Below are positions 42,321 through 52,100 of a DNA stretch of 64,000 nt, one piece after another; the first letter of the stretch is position 1, and each line of letters begins with the position of its first letter. The translations under genes and the position numbers were made by a program. The notes beneath the pieces were generated by a model. It did not search any database. It saw only the letters and a list, made by a program, of their open reading frames with translations, and had not been told where the DNA came from. This DNA comes from BCD1 sp965230565 (GTDB lineage: Bacteria; Bacteroidota; Bacteroidia; Chitinophagales; Saprospiraceae), in the NCBI GenBank assembly GCA_965230565.1, contig CBDDLH010000011.1, positions 1 to 64,000 on the forward strand, in the 5' to 3' direction.

Positions 42321-45020
42321 TTATTCAATTATTATCTCATCCGCAAACAACATGGAATCATACTGTGAACCGGCGTGGTGCCATTCCGGCAATTTACCGT
42401 ACCATTCGGCAACAACCTTGAGATAGCGTACATTTAAGCCATTCAAGTCAGCCTCAAAATTGTGTTTGAAAGCGCCTCCTTCCTTTGGGGTGATGGAATG
42501 GTCGATAGTCTTGATCAGGCGATAGTTTTCCAACTCTGTATCTTTCCCGTATATGCTTACATTTTTAGGCAGGATCACCCAGGAATGGGTGTTTTGATAA
42601 CAACCCATGGAGAACTTATTCAAACTTGTACGTTCTCCCATATCGATTTCCACTTCAATGTTTTGACCGGAGAATCCCTGCCAGCGGCCGGTTCTAAGTG
42701 ATGCAGGGTTACCAAGTTTACCATCCAAAAGCGCCATTTTGCCACCACCGTCATAACTGGGGTGATAATCACTGGGAACAGCATTTAATCGCGCAAGTTT
42801 ACCGATAGCTTTGTGATAGATAAGGCTATCCTTAACCACTGGAAAGTTTTGATTACCCTGGATAACCCTGGCGGATATTTTGGCATCATTTTTTAGATAA
42901 AAAGGGCCGGTGTACTTTTTTGAATCTGTGGTTACATGATCTTTGTTGATTTCAAAATAAACCGGCTTTTCCTTGAAAAGAGGTTCAATAGAAATCTTCC
43001 TTCCCTTTTCAGTCAATTCGTTATGGGCTTTGATGAAACAGTGCCCTTCAAGATCCTTGATGCCTTTGACGAGTTCGTCGTATTTTTTCATATTCACATC
43101 CAGCCACCAGGATCGGTTTTCCTTTAGCCATAGCTGTTTGTAAGAAGCCTTCAGTCCTGCAGCATCAATAGCCAGGTTTTTGATGGATTGTTTTAATTGT
43201 GAGGCAGAAACATTATTACGACCATTCATAAAATCATTGACATCCATCCGGAGCAAATTCTTTTTCAGCGTAAATTGTACCTGGCTGATAGCAAATAATA
43301 AGTTATCTGTGCTTTGTTTGTTTTGGGAAACTTTTTTAGCAGTAGCTTCTATTTCATTAAAAAGCGATTCCAGGTAGTCTGTTTCCTTCAAATATTGCGC
43401 TCTTTTTTCCGGCTGAACATATTCTGCATGAATCGGGAAAACAGGTTCAAAAAAGCGTTGATTGATGAAAACATTTTTTACGCCACCTCGACTCAACCCT
43501 GCAAACTGATTCATTTTTTCTGTGAGGGATTGCTTTTTTAACCCGTAAAAGGTCTGATCGAAGGTGCGGTTGAAACGGGAATACCGTTCTTCCATTTCCT
43601 TTGCGGAATACTCTTCCGAAAGATTCGGGTCAGGAGCGTTCCAGCTGACTTCTGCTCCCCATGCAAGGCCGTGCCAGTTATTTTGGAACAGGTTAAAGCC
43701 GTCATCGTCCCAGGTTGTGTTGAGTATTCCTGAAGCGCCGTGTTTGTAGCCATCCCTGATGAAGTTGAAAATATTCACTTTAGCGGTATTTAAACTTGGA
43801 TATACGTTTCGCCAGCAACTGACTCCCGGGGCTACCCAAAAATCGAGGCCTGTGGCTGTGATTGGGGTGATGGAACTGTCGAAGTTTTTGGCAGCATGAT
43901 ATCCCCAGGCAATGACGGTGATATCTTTGGGTAACTCCTGGACAATCCGAGGGTGATTGGCAGCAATATCTCCCCACATGAGAATGCTTTTCCCGTAAGG
44001 TTGTAAAAGATCGTTCAATCTTTTGATGTGGTATGAGTATACGCCGTCGATCCCCAGTTTTTCGACCATGTCTCTGGATTTGCCTTCTCCAAGTCCGAAA
44101 GTTTCATCACAATTGATATTGAAAAACTGACCATCATAAACGGGAACGATCTCAGAATACACGTCCCGCAGAAAGTCATAGGATTCCTCCAGAGCGGGAG
44201 AAATGATGTGATCATTTTCGGCCAGGTGCTTATAATCCGGGTGGGCCAGCGTTTCTTCCATATGGCCAAATGATTGGTAATTGCCTATCAGGGTTACATG
44301 GTGTTTACGGGCAAATTCTGTCAGTTCCCGGAGTTCCTGTTTGGTGATTCCATCTGCCGGGGCGATACCGGGGTGTTTGTCCAGCTTGAAGGTATGTTCC
44401 GTGTAAAGTGTGAAATAATTGAGTTTATAAGCTGACATATTTTGAATCTGCTGCTTCAGCATATCCATAGTTGGAATCGGTCCGCGACTTATATCATCCT
44501 GCCAGGCACGGACCGGGAAATCAGGTTTGTCATAAATGACCAGGCATGGGATTTGATTATTGACTGCATTGGCGGTGATCAACTGTTTCAGGGTTTGGAT
44601 GCCGTAGAAAATACCCGCATGGGAAGTAGATATGATTTTGATATTTTCACGACTTACCTGGAGCACATAGCCTTCCTCCCCTGATTGAAAGCTATCATCG
44701 AGTTTTTCCTGTTTTAAAAAGTTAGACAAAGCCGCCTGATCGGGCTGTCTCAATAGCTGGATGCTGTTTTTTCCTATTCTGGGGGTAGCATTGAATTCGA
44801 TGTTCTGTGATTTTTTCAACCATTCAACCAATGCCTGATTTTGATGATTCGAGGGATAATTGCTGACGAGGGAGATGTTCTTTTTGATTTCGAAAAAGCC
44901 TTTTTGTTGTTCAACCTTTTGTGGTTGTGGGATAAGGTTGAGTTGGGTAAAAGCCGTTGAGCTGATAAGAAGTAATGAAAGGAGTAATAGGAATTTGCTG
45001 GTATTCATGTGTTTGCTCAT
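42321..45020 (-). CDS. GH20 beta-N-acetylhexosaminidase, exported
   Basis: 899 residues; start ATG 45020 (ATG 45008 equally possible). Signal peptide to about residue 26. GH20b-like N-domain (about 28-165, LNLIPQPQKVE), then the barrel from about 170 (WQDDISRGPIPTMDML, with an Arg-Gly pair at the place of the sugar-binding Arg) and the catalytic pair D305-E306 in NINCDETFGLGEGKS. A long helical region (about 520-680) and a C-terminal discoidin-like domain (about 770-899) follow. It cleaves terminal GlcNAc/GalNAc. The upstream sulfatase on the same strand hints at sulfated amino-sugar glycans. The substrate-binding segment RGPIPT differs from classical chitobiases, as in the OGA-like GH20/GH84-related branch, so specificity is uncertain. 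Confidence 0.85.
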   Translation of the reverse strand: MSKHMNTSKFLLLLSLLLISSTAFTQLNLIPQPQKVEQQKGFFEIKKNISLVSNYPSNHQNQALVEWLKKSQNIEFNATPRIGKNSIQLLRQPDQAALSNFLKQEKLDDSFQSGEEGYVLQVSRENIKIISTSHAGIFYGIQTLKQLITANAVNNQIPCLVIYDKPDFPVRAWQDDISRGPIPTMDMLKQQIQNMSAYKLNYFTLYTEHTFKLDKHPGIAPADGITKQELRELTEFARKHHVTLIGNYQSFGHMEETLAHPDYKHLAENDHIISPALEESYDFLRDVYSEIVPVYDGQFFNINCDETFGLGEGKSRDMVEKLGIDGVYSYHIKRLNDLLQPYGKSILMWGDIAANHPRIVQELPKDITVIAWGYHAAKNFDSSITPITATGLDFWVAPGVSCWRNVYPSLNTAKVNIFNFIRDGYKHGASGILNTTWDDDGFNLFQNNWHGLAWGAEVSWNAPDPNLSEEYSAKEMEERYSRFNRTFDQTFYGLKKQSLTEKMNQFAGLSRGGVKNVFINQRFFEPVFPIHAEYVQPEKRAQYLKETDYLESLFNEIEATAKKVSQNKQSTDNLLFAISQVQFTLKKNLLRMDVNDFMNGRNNVSASQLKQSIKNLAIDAAGLKASYKQLWLKENRSWWLDVNMKKYDELVKGIKDLEGHCFIKAHNELTEKGRKISIEPLFKEKPVYFEINKDHVTTDSKKYTGPFYLKNDAKISARVIQGNQNFPVVKDSLIYHKAIGKLARLNAVPSDYHPSYDGGGKMALLDGKLGNPASLRTGRWQGFSGQNIEVEIDMGERTSLNKFSMGCYQNTHSWVILPKNVSIYGKDTELENYRLIKTIDHSITPKEGGAFKHNFEADLNGLNVRYLKVVAEWYGKLPEWHHAGSQYDSMLFADEIIIE

Positions 45021-45054
45021 TTTTTATTTCGGATATGGTGTTTAGAGTGATTAT

Positions 45055-45199
45055 ACCCCTCTGGAGGGGTCAAATTTGACGACGATATATTTCCGATTGG
45101 GAAACTATTGCCTTCAAATTTGGGGGAGGTAATCTTGTTGCGTGGGGTACCCACCCCCTAAGAAATGACAAGCATTTCTTTTTCCCCTCCAAAAGGAGG
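45055..45199. repeat. Intergenic repeat with small palindromes between sulfatase and GH20
   Basis: ACCCCTC-TG-GAGGGGT (45055-45070) and CCTCC-AAAA-GGAGG (about 45186-45199), with CAAATTTG-like and GGTACCCACCCCC segments between. The C/G-rich ends facing each other over about 130 bp resemble other dispersed intergenic elements of this phylum. No ORF. Confidence 0.5.
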
Positions 45200-45242
45200 A
45201 AAGGTGATTTTTGCTTTCAGGATCACTTTTCGTGAAATGGAG

Positions 45243-46631
45243 TTATTCTCTGTATTCAGGATTTAGTTGATCGGGGATCGGGGCATTTACCTTGTCTCGC
45301 CAGGTATTGAGCATTTTCAAAAGTTCATTTACTTTTTCTGTTTTTTGGAAGGCGAGGTTTTGTGATTCGCTAATATCTGTTTTTAAATTGTAAAGTTCAA
45401 TGCCATTGTCTTCAAAATAATGATGCAACTTCCAATCTCCTGATCTAATGGCGGAGCCGGGTCGGGTTCTGAATAAAGTGTCCCGGTTTTGAAGGTTGTT
45501 TTTTCTGTATGCCTCCAGGTAGATTGGGAAGTGCCAAAATAGTGGTCTGTTTTGAAGTGTTGTGTCGCCCGAAAAGATGGGCCATAAACTTTCCCCGTCT
45601 AGCTTTTGATCATATTCAATACCTAATGCTTCCAGGATGGTGGGCAGAATATCCAGGTTTGTTATTGGAATGTCAGTTGCTGTTCCTGCTTGAATTTTTT
45701 CAGGCCAGTAAAAAAAGAAAGGTACTCTGATCCCTCCTTCGTAATAACTACCCTTGCCTGCTCTTAATGGCTGCTGATCCGTTATTCCCCAAAGACCACC
45801 GTTGTCAGAAGTGAAAATGATCAGTGTTTTTTCAGAGAGGTTTAACTCCTTTAAGGTTTTCATTAATCGACCAATATTCCTGTCAAGATTATCAACCATG
45901 GTTGCATAATCCACATTTTGTTGGCGGTTCCAGGGAGGTTTTGCTTCGTATTTGGCTTTTAGACTGTCAACAGGTTGAATAGGTGTGTGGACTGCATATG
46001 GAGCATAATTCAAAAAGAAAGGCTGTTGTACGGAACGAATATATTTGATGGTTTTAGTCATTATCAGGTCAGTAAGATATTCACCATTTTCGGCTTCCAG
46101 GTTTACATTTTTATATGGAGGATAATAACTTTTCGGATGACCGTTATGGCCGCCTCCGATATTTTTATCAAAACCTCTTTTTAAAGGATCTTCTGAAAGG
46201 TGCCATTTGCCGGCATGACAGGTTGAATAACCGGTTTGATTTAAAATTTCCGGAAGGGTGATGAATTTCTCAGGCAGTGTTTTGGTGTTTTTGGTTGGGA
46301 TGAGTTTGCGATGTTCAGGTTTTCCTCTTACGGATGGGCTGACGGTATAAATACCGTGCCGGGGAGTCCATAAACCGGTCATCAGACATGCACGGCTGGG
46401 AGCGCAATTGGAGGCAGCAGCATAGCCATTGGTAAAGACCATACCTTGTGCTGATAGTTGGTCGATATTGGGTGTTTCGTAAAATTGACTTCCCTGAAAC
46501 CCTGTGTCTTTCCACCCCAAATCATCGATGTTGATGAGGATGATGTTTGGAGGCGTGTTTTCTTGTGGGGCATTGCAAGAAAGAGATATCAAAAGTAGTG
46601 AAAGGATAAAATGAATAGAAAGTAATTTCAT
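45243..46631 (-). CDS. Sulfatase (arylsulfatase A-like), lipoprotein
   Basis: 462 residues. Lipoprotein signal (SLLLISLSC, Cys19). NIILINIDDLGWKDTG holds the metal-binding Asp pair, and C76-A-P-S-R80 is the C-x-P-x-R sulfatase signature whose Cys is converted to formylglycine; the matching second signature is GKWHLS, and TSDNGG carries further metal ligands. An anaerobic or aerobic maturase is needed but not in the window. It removes sulfate esters from a glycan in the periplasm or on the surface. GH20 lies 222 bases downstream on the same strand, consistent with joint attack on a sulfated aminoglycan. Confidence 0.92.
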   Translation of the reverse strand: MKLLSIHFILSLLLISLSCNAPQENTPPNIILINIDDLGWKDTGFQGSQFYETPNIDQLSAQGMVFTNGYAAASNCAPSRACLMTGLWTPRHGIYTVSPSVRGKPEHRKLIPTKNTKTLPEKFITLPEILNQTGYSTCHAGKWHLSEDPLKRGFDKNIGGGHNGHPKSYYPPYKNVNLEAENGEYLTDLIMTKTIKYIRSVQQPFFLNYAPYAVHTPIQPVDSLKAKYEAKPPWNRQQNVDYATMVDNLDRNIGRLMKTLKELNLSEKTLIIFTSDNGGLWGITDQQPLRAGKGSYYEGGIRVPFFFYWPEKIQAGTATDIPITNLDILPTILEALGIEYDQKLDGESLWPIFSGDTTLQNRPLFWHFPIYLEAYRKNNLQNRDTLFRTRPGSAIRSGDWKLHHYFEDNGIELYNLKTDISESQNLAFQKTEKVNELLKMLNTWRDKVNAPIPDQLNPEYRE

Positions 46632-46842
46632 AAACCTAAGCTCTATTAACCGAAGAATGAAAATAGGGTTTCTTCTTTTAAATCACATTCTGTATTTACC
46701 AAGTAATTTTTTTAACCACAGGGCGCACAGAGAAGGCACAGAGCCTGTCCCGCACCAAAGGTCGGGAGTACACTGAGGGCAACTTGAAACTATTGTGGAA
46801 CAACCTGAAACTAATTCAAACTTATTTTGTCACAGTACTTAA
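46632..46842. other. Short intergenic region with a dispersed repeat
   Basis: About 46711-46785 reads TTTAACCACAGGGCGCACAG and continues in the same AACC-GC-A-AG style as the elements near 8171, 23201 and 62352. No gene or hairpin. Confidence 0.4.
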
Positions 46843-47145
46843 TTATTCGAAGTTCAATACCTCCATAACCTGGCCTCCTTTAGGCATTCCCGCAAGTAAA
46901 GGCATTGCTTTGCCGATCAATGCTCTGACAGCCTCAGATTTCAGTGATTCATCATGATCTTCTTTACTATCCCATACCTCTGTTACGATCACAGCATCTT
47001 TGTCTTCCTGATCCAGGCTGACCATGTAAAGGCCAAAACCTTTTGCCGTTGAAACGAGTTTTGAAGCTTCTAATAAAATGTCGGCAAGTTGTTGTCCATT
47101 GCCTGGAGTGGCTTGGAGTTTTCCGTGGAGTCCGTATTTGGTCAT
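46843..47145 (-). CDS. ABM-domain (quinol monooxygenase-like) protein
   Basis: 100 residues, a single ferredoxin-like antibiotic-biosynthesis-monooxygenase domain: YGLHGKLQATPGNGQQLADILLEAS, then GFGLYMVSLDQEDKDAVIVTEVWDSKEDHDESL and the C-terminal strand GQVMEVLNFE. Such dimeric proteins (YgiN-like) act on quinols or as small-molecule oxygenases without cofactor, and many have no assigned substrate. Cytoplasmic. It lies 79 bases upstream of the LytTR gene stop on the same strand and has no clear partner. Confidence 0.83.
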   Translation of the reverse strand: MTKYGLHGKLQATPGNGQQLADILLEASKLVSTAKGFGLYMVSLDQEDKDAVIVTEVWDSKEDHDESLKSEAVRALIGKAMPLLAGMPKGGQVMEVLNFE

Positions 47146-47224
47146 GATTGATTTTTATGAGTGAGCAAGATGAAATTGGCCTTTTTTACAGGCGTGTAAA
47201 AATAATCATTTTGAGCAAACCCGG

Positions 47225-47983
47225 CTACAACCAGCTTTCATACCAGCTTTTAAATTCTTCCTTCTTACGTCTGGCAATAGGGAGCTCAGTATCATCTGAA
47301 AGTACGATGGTTGTACTGTTGGGGTAGGCTTTGATAAAACTGAAATTGACCAGGTGGGATTTATGGCATCTGAAAAATCCTTTATCGCCAAGCAGTTCTT
47401 CCATGTCTCCAAGGGTTTTGGTGGTCAGTTTCTTTTTATTGTTGGCCAGGTGGATGTAACTGTAATTACGTTCTCCTTCTACCCGGATTATGTTTTTTAG
47501 GATCAGCCTTAATTCTCCTTCCTGCGTTTGTAAAATCAGGGTTTGGTCAGAAACTTTTTTTGTGTTGAAATTAATTAACGCCTGTTGTACATTATCCGGC
47601 CGCTTATTTTGATGGACATTGGTTTTATATCTTTTAATGGATTCTTTTAATTCTCCCAGGTCGATGGGTTTGACGAGGTAATCCAGTGCGTTGAACCGGA
47701 TAGCCTTGATGGCATAGTGACTGTAAGAGGTGATGAAAATGGTTTGAAAACGGATGTCTTCAAGTTTAGCCAGCATTTCAAAACCGGTCATGTCGGCCAT
47801 TTCGACATCCAGGAAAATGAGGTCAGGTTGAAATTCATTGATCATCGATAAACCTTGCGATCCACTGGTAGCGGAGCCCAATACTTCCACTTCAGGTAGA
47901 TACTGTTGAAGCTTATCTTGCAGCAGATCACGAATAAATGGATCATCATCAATTATCAGGCTTCTAATTTTGTTCGAAGACAT
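47225..47983 (-). CDS. LytTR-family response regulator
   Basis: 252 residues. Receiver domain 1-120 with IDDDP (acidic pocket), phosphoacceptor D59 in IFLDVEMADMTGFEML and the conserved Ser/Thr and Lys (TSY, VKPIDLGEL). LytTR DNA-binding domain about 145-250, with LRLILKNIIRVEGERNYSYIHL, FFRCHKSHLVNFSFI. LytTR proteins bind direct repeats in promoters. It starts 1 base after the HPt gene stop (coupled), and the divergent hybrid kinase gene completes a possible phosphorelay. Direct repeats resembling LytTR boxes are found at 48423-48492. Confidence 0.95.
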   Translation of the reverse strand: MSSNKIRSLIIDDDPFIRDLLQDKLQQYLPEVEVLGSATSGSQGLSMINEFQPDLIFLDVEMADMTGFEMLAKLEDIRFQTIFITSYSHYAIKAIRFNALDYLVKPIDLGELKESIKRYKTNVHQNKRPDNVQQALINFNTKKVSDQTLILQTQEGELRLILKNIIRVEGERNYSYIHLANNKKKLTTKTLGDMEELLGDKGFFRCHKSHLVNFSFIKAYPNSTTIVLSDDTELPIARRKKEEFKSWYESWL

Positions 47984-47984
47984 A

Positions 47985-48347
47985 TCACAAATAATTTTCC
48001 AAAATCATTTTCACCTCTTCACAGGCGCCATCCAGTTGGACGAGTATTTTTTTGACCAGCGATTTTAGTTCTTCTAACGGGATGGTTTCATATTCGTATT
48101 CTAATCGCCGGATGGGAGGGATTACTTCCGGGACGCCAAAAAATTCCAGTTGGGGACTCATCTGGTGCAAGGTCTGCCTGACCATCTTTCTGTCTTCAGC
48201 CACTATACTTTCCTGTAGACGTACCATACGTTCTGGAATAAGTTCCTGAAACTGGCGCAGGTATTTGATCATTCGGTTATCGTCTCCTCTGGAAATAGCT
48301 ATCAGGTTTTCAGGATCAATATAAGAAGTCTGCCAGTTAATATCCAT
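47985..48347 (-). CDS. Stand-alone HPt phosphotransfer protein
   Basis: 120 residues from ATG 48347 (14 extra in-frame codons upstream have no support). All-helical; the helix KMVRQTLHQMSPQLEFFG carries H61 in the place of the phospho-histidine of HPt domains (usual pattern A-H-x-L-K-G). No kinase core or receiver. It would accept phosphate from the receiver of the hybrid kinase at 49149 and pass it to the LytTR regulator whose gene begins 1 base downstream. The match to the HPt motif is weak in sequence but the helical layout and context fit well. Confidence 0.78.
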   Translation of the reverse strand: MDINWQTSYIDPENLIAISRGDDNRMIKYLRQFQELIPERMVRLQESIVAEDRKMVRQTLHQMSPQLEFFGVPEVIPPIRRLEYEYETIPLEELKSLVKKILVQLDGACEEVKMILENYL

Positions 48348-48422
48348 AATAAGGGAGTTTTTAAGGACTAATTTCTTTCTAATCGGCAAGTTAGGAATAA
48401 ATTTTGACCAAAGTCATAACAT

Positions 48423-48492
48423 TGATCCAGCGGTCAATCCAGCGGCTATTTACCGTTTGATCAACCGTTTGATCAACACTCATCCCGTTAGA
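48423..48492 (+). promoter_or_regulatory. Direct repeats resembling LytTR boxes
   Basis: ACCGTTTGATCA occurs twice in tandem (48452-48463 and 48464-48475) and a third, CCCGTTAGA, is at 48484-48492. ACCGTTTGA agrees with the LytTR half-site [TA][AC][CA]GTTN[AG][TG] at 8 of 9 positions. Just upstream, ATCCAGCGG is repeated at the same 12-base period (48425-48433, 48437-48445). The array lies immediately upstream of the promoter at 48503-48534 and between the LytTR operon and the secreted-protein gene. Confidence 0.6.
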
Positions 48493-48502
48493 TAAGAATA
48501 CC

Positions 48503-48534
48503 TTGCCCTGAGGCCACTTCTGCCCCTATATTGC
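48503..48534 (+). promoter_or_regulatory. Possible promoter of the small secreted protein
   Basis: TTG (48503-48505), 21-base spacer and TATATTGC (48527-48534), close to TAnnTTTG with two deviations at the end. The LytTR-like repeats end 11 bases upstream of the TTG, where an activator would sit. Confidence 0.45.
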
Positions 48535-48571
48535 GGTTGTATTCATTCAGTAACATTAAAAATTGAACATC

Positions 48572-49042
48572 ATGAAAACTCTATTAATCGCAATTTTAAC
48601 CCTCGCAACAACAACTCTTTTCGCTCAAAATACAGTAATCTGGAAAGGAGGTACCCCCGGAAAAGAAAATAATTGGAATGAATCCAAAAACTGGAGCGAT
48701 AATCAGGTGCCTGACGAAAATACCAATGTGATCATCAAAGCCATGAATACCGGCCATTTCGCTCAGCCGGTTGTGGACGAAGCAGTAGAAGTGGCATCCA
48801 TTGAATTACAGGCAGGTGCCAAACTCACTGTCACAGCATCAGGTTCAGTAATGATCGACGGTTCAGATATTTATACGATTGGCATTGTAAGTTATGGTGG
48901 GATCCTGGTTAATAAAGGCCTTATCAACCTGATAAATATTGACAACTTTTCAACAGTTGATTTCCAGGAAATTCATTCCGGAAATGGAACAGTTTTGTTG
49001 GATAATCAATCCATAAACGCGAAATATTACGCCAAAAAATAG
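48572..49042 (+). CDS. Small secreted beta-rich protein in the phosphorelay locus
   Basis: 156 residues from ATG 48572 (a TTG 9 bases earlier is the longest frame start). Signal peptide 1-18 (LIAILTLATTTLFAQ). The mature part has WKGGTPGKENNWNESKNWSDNQVPDENTNVIIKA, a tryptophan-rich pattern seen at the N-terminal cap of beta-helix or autotransporter-like surface proteins (NW..NWS..VPD..dV.I), followed by regular beta-strands (ASIELQAGAKLTV, GSVMIDGSD). It has no sorting tail and ends in NAKYYAKK. It looks like a short one-domain adhesin or matrix protein; function unknown. LytTR boxes upstream suggest regulation by the adjacent phosphorelay. Confidence 0.7.
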   Translation: MKTLLIAILTLATTTLFAQNTVIWKGGTPGKENNWNESKNWSDNQVPDENTNVIIKAMNTGHFAQPVVDEAVEVASIELQAGAKLTVTASGSVMIDGSDIYTIGIVSYGGILVNKGLINLINIDNFSTVDFQEIHSGNGTVLLDNQSINAKYYAKK

Positions 49043-49074
49043 TTTTCCTTCAGAATTTATAATTCACGATTTTT

Positions 49075-49112
49075 AAACTCAAATCCTGTCATGGGGTTTG
49101 GGTTTATTTTTT
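49075..49112 (+). terminator. Terminator after the small secreted protein
   Basis: AAACTCAAATCC (49075-49086) pairs with GGGTTTGGGTTT (49094-49105), 12 pairs including two G-U, followed by ATTTTTTG. It overlaps the -33 element of the next promoter. Confidence 0.75.
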
Positions 49113-49141
49113 GAAAATCAAACAGTTATTCTATATCTTTA
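49110..49141 (+). promoter_or_regulatory. Promoter of the hybrid kinase, TTTG-N20-TATCTTTA
   Basis: TTTG at 49110-49113 and TATCTTTA at 49134-49141, 20-base spacer. The -7 box ends 7 bases before the ATG at 49149, so the transcript would be leaderless or nearly so. Confidence 0.5.
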
Positions 49142-49148
49142 ACTCGGG

Positions 49149-52100
49149 ATGAAACTGAACACCTTACTTATTTTACTACTCTTTTGCCTTCCGGCGATTG
49201 GCCAGGAGTATCTTCCTGTGGAACATCTGACAGAAAAGGACGGCCTTTCTTTTCGGGATGTGTCTTACATTACCAAGGATAAGGATGGGTATATGTGGAT
49301 CGGTACTGCTCAGGGATTGAATAGGTACGACGGTGTGAGTTGGGTGCATTACCAACATCGACCTGGTGACAGTACTTCAATCAGCCACAATATGGTTCGC
49401 CAGATTTATGAAGACGATGAGGGTAATTTACTTATAAGGGTGGCGGATAATGATCGCACGGGGAAATTGGAATTTTTTGATAAAAAAACAGAAACATTTA
49501 GCAGAGCCCGGTTTCAAAATATAACGGAAGCGCAAAACTTAACCGTTTTACAGACCTTTACTTCTCCTTCCGGTGAAATTATTTCTATTTGTACCTTGGA
49601 TAAACAAGTAAGCGGAAACCCTTACCGAACATTTATGGAATACAAGTATAAGGGAAAAGGGGAATTTCTGTTTAATAATAAATCATTTGAAACCCCCTTT
49701 AACCTTTCCGCTTCTTTTATTTTTTCGCGGGAAAATGAAAGCTGGTTTACTTCCGATGCCGATTATGATTATGTGGATTTCGGCACTGGTGAATGTCAGT
49801 CTTTTAAATTTTCAACTATTGGGAGAGAAACGCTACCTATTGATGAAAACGGTAAATTTTGGTACCCTTCATTGACACCCAAAGATGGAAAGTTACTCGA
49901 ATCTTTTGACTTGCCTGATGATATTCCTTTAGAGGAATGGAAAAGTTTTTGCACGGATAATTATTATAATATCTGGTTGGCTACCACTGGAGGCAGGGTT
50001 TATAAATACGATATAAAACAACGCTACATCAATAAATCCGGGGAGTTTGATGTTGATAACTTTACGTTGAATAGAAGACTCTTTCAGGATGAGGAAGGTA
50101 CATTGTGGATCCCGCATAAATTTGGAGTTTCAAAAGTGAGAAAACGAAACAGGTACTTTGAAAACTATATGCATGATCCAAAAAGGTGGGACAGTCGTTC
50201 CGGCTCAGGCGTAGAAATATATTCCATTGCTCATAACAATAATGATACCCTCTATGGAATCTACAATTATAACTCATTAGTTGTTTTTGATCTAAAAAAC
50301 AAGCATGGACAGAAAAGGAGTGCCTATATAGACACTGGGAAAGGTAATCCAGATTTGTCAGCTTATTCAGGAATGATCCTTTGCAATGATGATGGTTATT
50401 TGTGGTATGGTGGCTACAGGAACTTTATTGCCAGGTTTAATCCTCAAACAAAGGAGCTTAAATACTTTACTATTCCAGATAGCCTTATCACGGTTAAGAA
50501 TCTTAATAACTGGATCCGTACACCCTCCTTGAAATTAGGTGAGGATGGCCAATTGTGGTTCGTTAAGGCCAATGGAAAATTGTGGTCCTTTGACAGGAAA
50601 AAAGAATTATTTTCTAATGAAATAACTCAAGAATTTCCGCGAGGAGTTATTGGTGTAGGGAAACAGCATTTATGGGTTTGTACAGATAGTTTATTGTCAA
50701 AGATTAATCTTAGAAATAAGGAGGTCAGAAATTTTGAACTTCCCGATAAGCAACCTGGAAAGATGCAACTGGAAGTCTTTATGACTGTGCCTTATAAAGA
50801 TAAGGTTTGGATAGGAACGAGGAGAGGTTTACTTTCCTTTGATAAACAGACTGAGACTTTCCAACGATATACCATTGCTGATGGCTTATCAAATGATATC
50901 ATTTATACGATTATCCCTTATGGTGATGACCTCTGGATGGGCACACATGTGGGTTTGTGCCGCTTTAATACCCAAACCGGGGCCGTAAAAAATTACTATG
51001 AAAAAGATGGTCTGACCTATAACGAGTTCAATCGGGAAGCTGCAGCTAAAACGCCGGAGGGAGAACTTATTTTCGGAGGTATGAATGGCTTCAATGTTTT
51101 TCACCCGGAAGTGCTGGATTCTCTGGCCAGGATGGAGTCTTCAAAATTGGTGTTGACCCAATTCAGTAAACTGGATGGAGCATTGGATACCATAAAAGTT
51201 GTTTCGGCAAACCAATTGGACTTATCAGAACCGATAAAGATTTATCACCGGGACAAATCCTTCACATTTAGATACGCATTACTAAGCTTTTTCAGCCCTG
51301 ATGAAAATACCTATAGTTATTATCTGGAAGGATATGAAAAGGATTGGAATTATGGAGGTAATGTGAATTTTATCAACTACCCTAGCCTCTCTTCCGGGAA
51401 ATACACTTTTAAAGTGAAAGCCAAAGATCCAAGAGGTAATCCCGGATTAAATGAATTAGCTATTCCGATTGTTGTTTATGGCCCCTGGTGGTCTACGTGG
51501 TGGGCCATTGGAACCTTTGCCTTGCTTTTGATTATGGCCATCGTTTTTTATAACAGGTACAGGGTTCGGAATTTTGAAAGACAAAAAAGAAAACTGGAAG
51601 AAACGGTAAAAGAACGTACCAAAGAATTGAATGCTCAAAAAGAAAGAGCTGAACGGTCGGAGCGGTTCAAAGAACAATTCCTGGCCAATATGAGCCATGA
51701 GATCCGGACGCCCATGCACGCCATCTCGGGCATGACGGATATTCTGATCAGGAATGAACATCTTACTCCCCAAGAGAAATTTCTCAATGCTATCCAACAA
51801 AGTTCCCGGAACTTACTGGTCATATTAAATGACATTCTCGACCTCTCAAAAATTGAGGCTGGGAAAATTGAAGTTGAAAATATTCCGATGAATCTTTCAA
51901 AGGTCATTGGAAATGAGGTGGATGTATTGAGGCCTAAGGCTGAGGAAAAAGGACTTGCCCTGGAAACTTCATTCGATGAAACCATTCCTGAGAATATCAA
52001 AGGCGATCCCACCCGACTAAGTCAGATCTTACTTAACCTGGTGGGCAATGCGATCAAATTTACCGAAAAGGGCAAGGTCCGGATCTTGATATCCAGGCAA

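Noticed and set aside
42321..45020. Classical chitobiase assignment for the GH20 enzyme
   Set aside because: The catalytic pair is present but the surrounding wording and the accessory domains differ; only the family is claimed.
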